From the NCBI GenBank assembly GCA_021794705.1, contig JAJYQH010000335.1, positions 1-6,627 of the forward strand: a stretch of 6,627 nt of DNA. Reading direction: 5' to 3'. Within the stretch, counting starts at the first letter, position 1; each line of letters opens with the position of its first letter. This document shows, one piece after another, positions 6,375-6,627 of this stretch. The stretch is from Actinomycetes bacterium (lineage in GTDB: Bacteria; Actinomycetota; Actinomycetes; Propionibacteriales; Propionibacteriaceae). A program made the position numbers and the translations under genes. The notes beneath the pieces are model-generated. The model made no database searches and was not told where the DNA came from. It was given only the letters and a program-made list of their open reading frames with translations.

Positions 6375-6627
6375 CGGCGTCGTGACCGTGGCCCCGTCCG
6401 TCGCCTCCCGGCGCGGGCGGGGCCCCCGCCGTAGCCTGACCCCCTGGCTCTTCCTGCTGCCGTTCGGCGTGCTGTTCGTCGGGTTCGTGCTGGGGCCGGC
6501 GCTCTACGGCATCTGGGTGAGCCTGCACGACTACGACTACCTGCTGCCGCACCAGCCGTGGAACGGCCTCGGGAACTACCAGAGCCTGTTCGACCCGACC
6601 TCGCGGGACTACTCCGACTTCTGGCGC
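6367..6627 (+). CDS. Carbohydrate ABC transporter permease, MalF/UgpA type (5' part only)
   Basis: First of the two membrane subunits expected behind a family-1 binding protein; it forms half the translocation channel. Only the first 87 codons are present and the frame runs open off the right edge. A basic N terminus (RRGRGPRRS, 15-23) precedes the first membrane helix (about 27-51, beginning PWLFLLPFGVLF). Then comes SLHDYD, and NGLGNYQSLF (66-75), which corresponds to the well-known F-x-G-L-x-N-Y motif of this family. The GTG at 6367 overlaps the end of the binding-protein gene by 8 bp (GTGCCTGA), so translation is probably coupled. The purine-rich AAGAAGAAG at 6354-6362 is the likely, weak ribosome site. 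GTG codons at 6382 and 6388 are possible alternative starts but have no such sequence ahead of them. The family's EAA loop lies beyond the window. Confidence 0.9.
   Translation, partial: MPDGVVTVAPSVASRRGRGPRRSLTPWLFLLPFGVLFVGFVLGPALYGIWVSLHDYDYLLPHQPWNGLGNYQSLFDPTSRDYSDFWR

Overview
The window looks like chromosomal DNA of a high-GC Gram-positive bacterium (Actinomycetota). GC content is very high, third codon positions are mostly G or C, two of the three genes whose starts lie in the window and are well supported downstream of 4690 begin with GTG, and the gene families (two-domain FtsX permease, KUP potassium transporter, lipoprotein sugar-binding protein) suit that group. I cannot fix genus or order from the sequence alone.

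Layout: (1) 94-2754, plus strand, an 886-residue ABC permease with two FtsX domains and about ten membrane segments. Its ATPase is not in the window and may end just at the left edge. (2) 2762-4699, minus strand, a complete KUP-family K+ transporter that converges on the permease with only 7 bp between the stop codons. (3) 4700-5009, a 310-bp non-coding divergent region. It holds two copies of an inverted-repeat operator-like sequence, a candidate promoter whose -35 lies inside one copy, and a long GC-rich leader for kup ending in a possible minicistron. (4) 5010-6374, plus strand, a family-1 extracellular solute-binding lipoprotein. (5) 6367 to the right edge, plus strand, the N-terminal 87 codons of a MalF/UgpA-type inner-membrane permease, overlapping the binding-protein gene by 8 bp.

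Items 4 and 5 are the start of a carbohydrate-type ABC importer operon, with the second permease expected just beyond the right edge. The operator-like repeats in front of it suggest local, sugar-responsive repression, probably by a LacI-family protein, but no regulator gene is in the window and the substrate cannot be read from the sequence. The FtsX permease and kup look functionally independent of the sugar importer, although kup shares the divergent region with it.

I see no RNA genes, mobile elements, CRISPR arrays or clear intrinsic terminators. Nothing here amounts to a new biological system. The points most worth a second look are the duplicated operator, the possible minicistron at the kup start, and whether kup is read from the same operator region.
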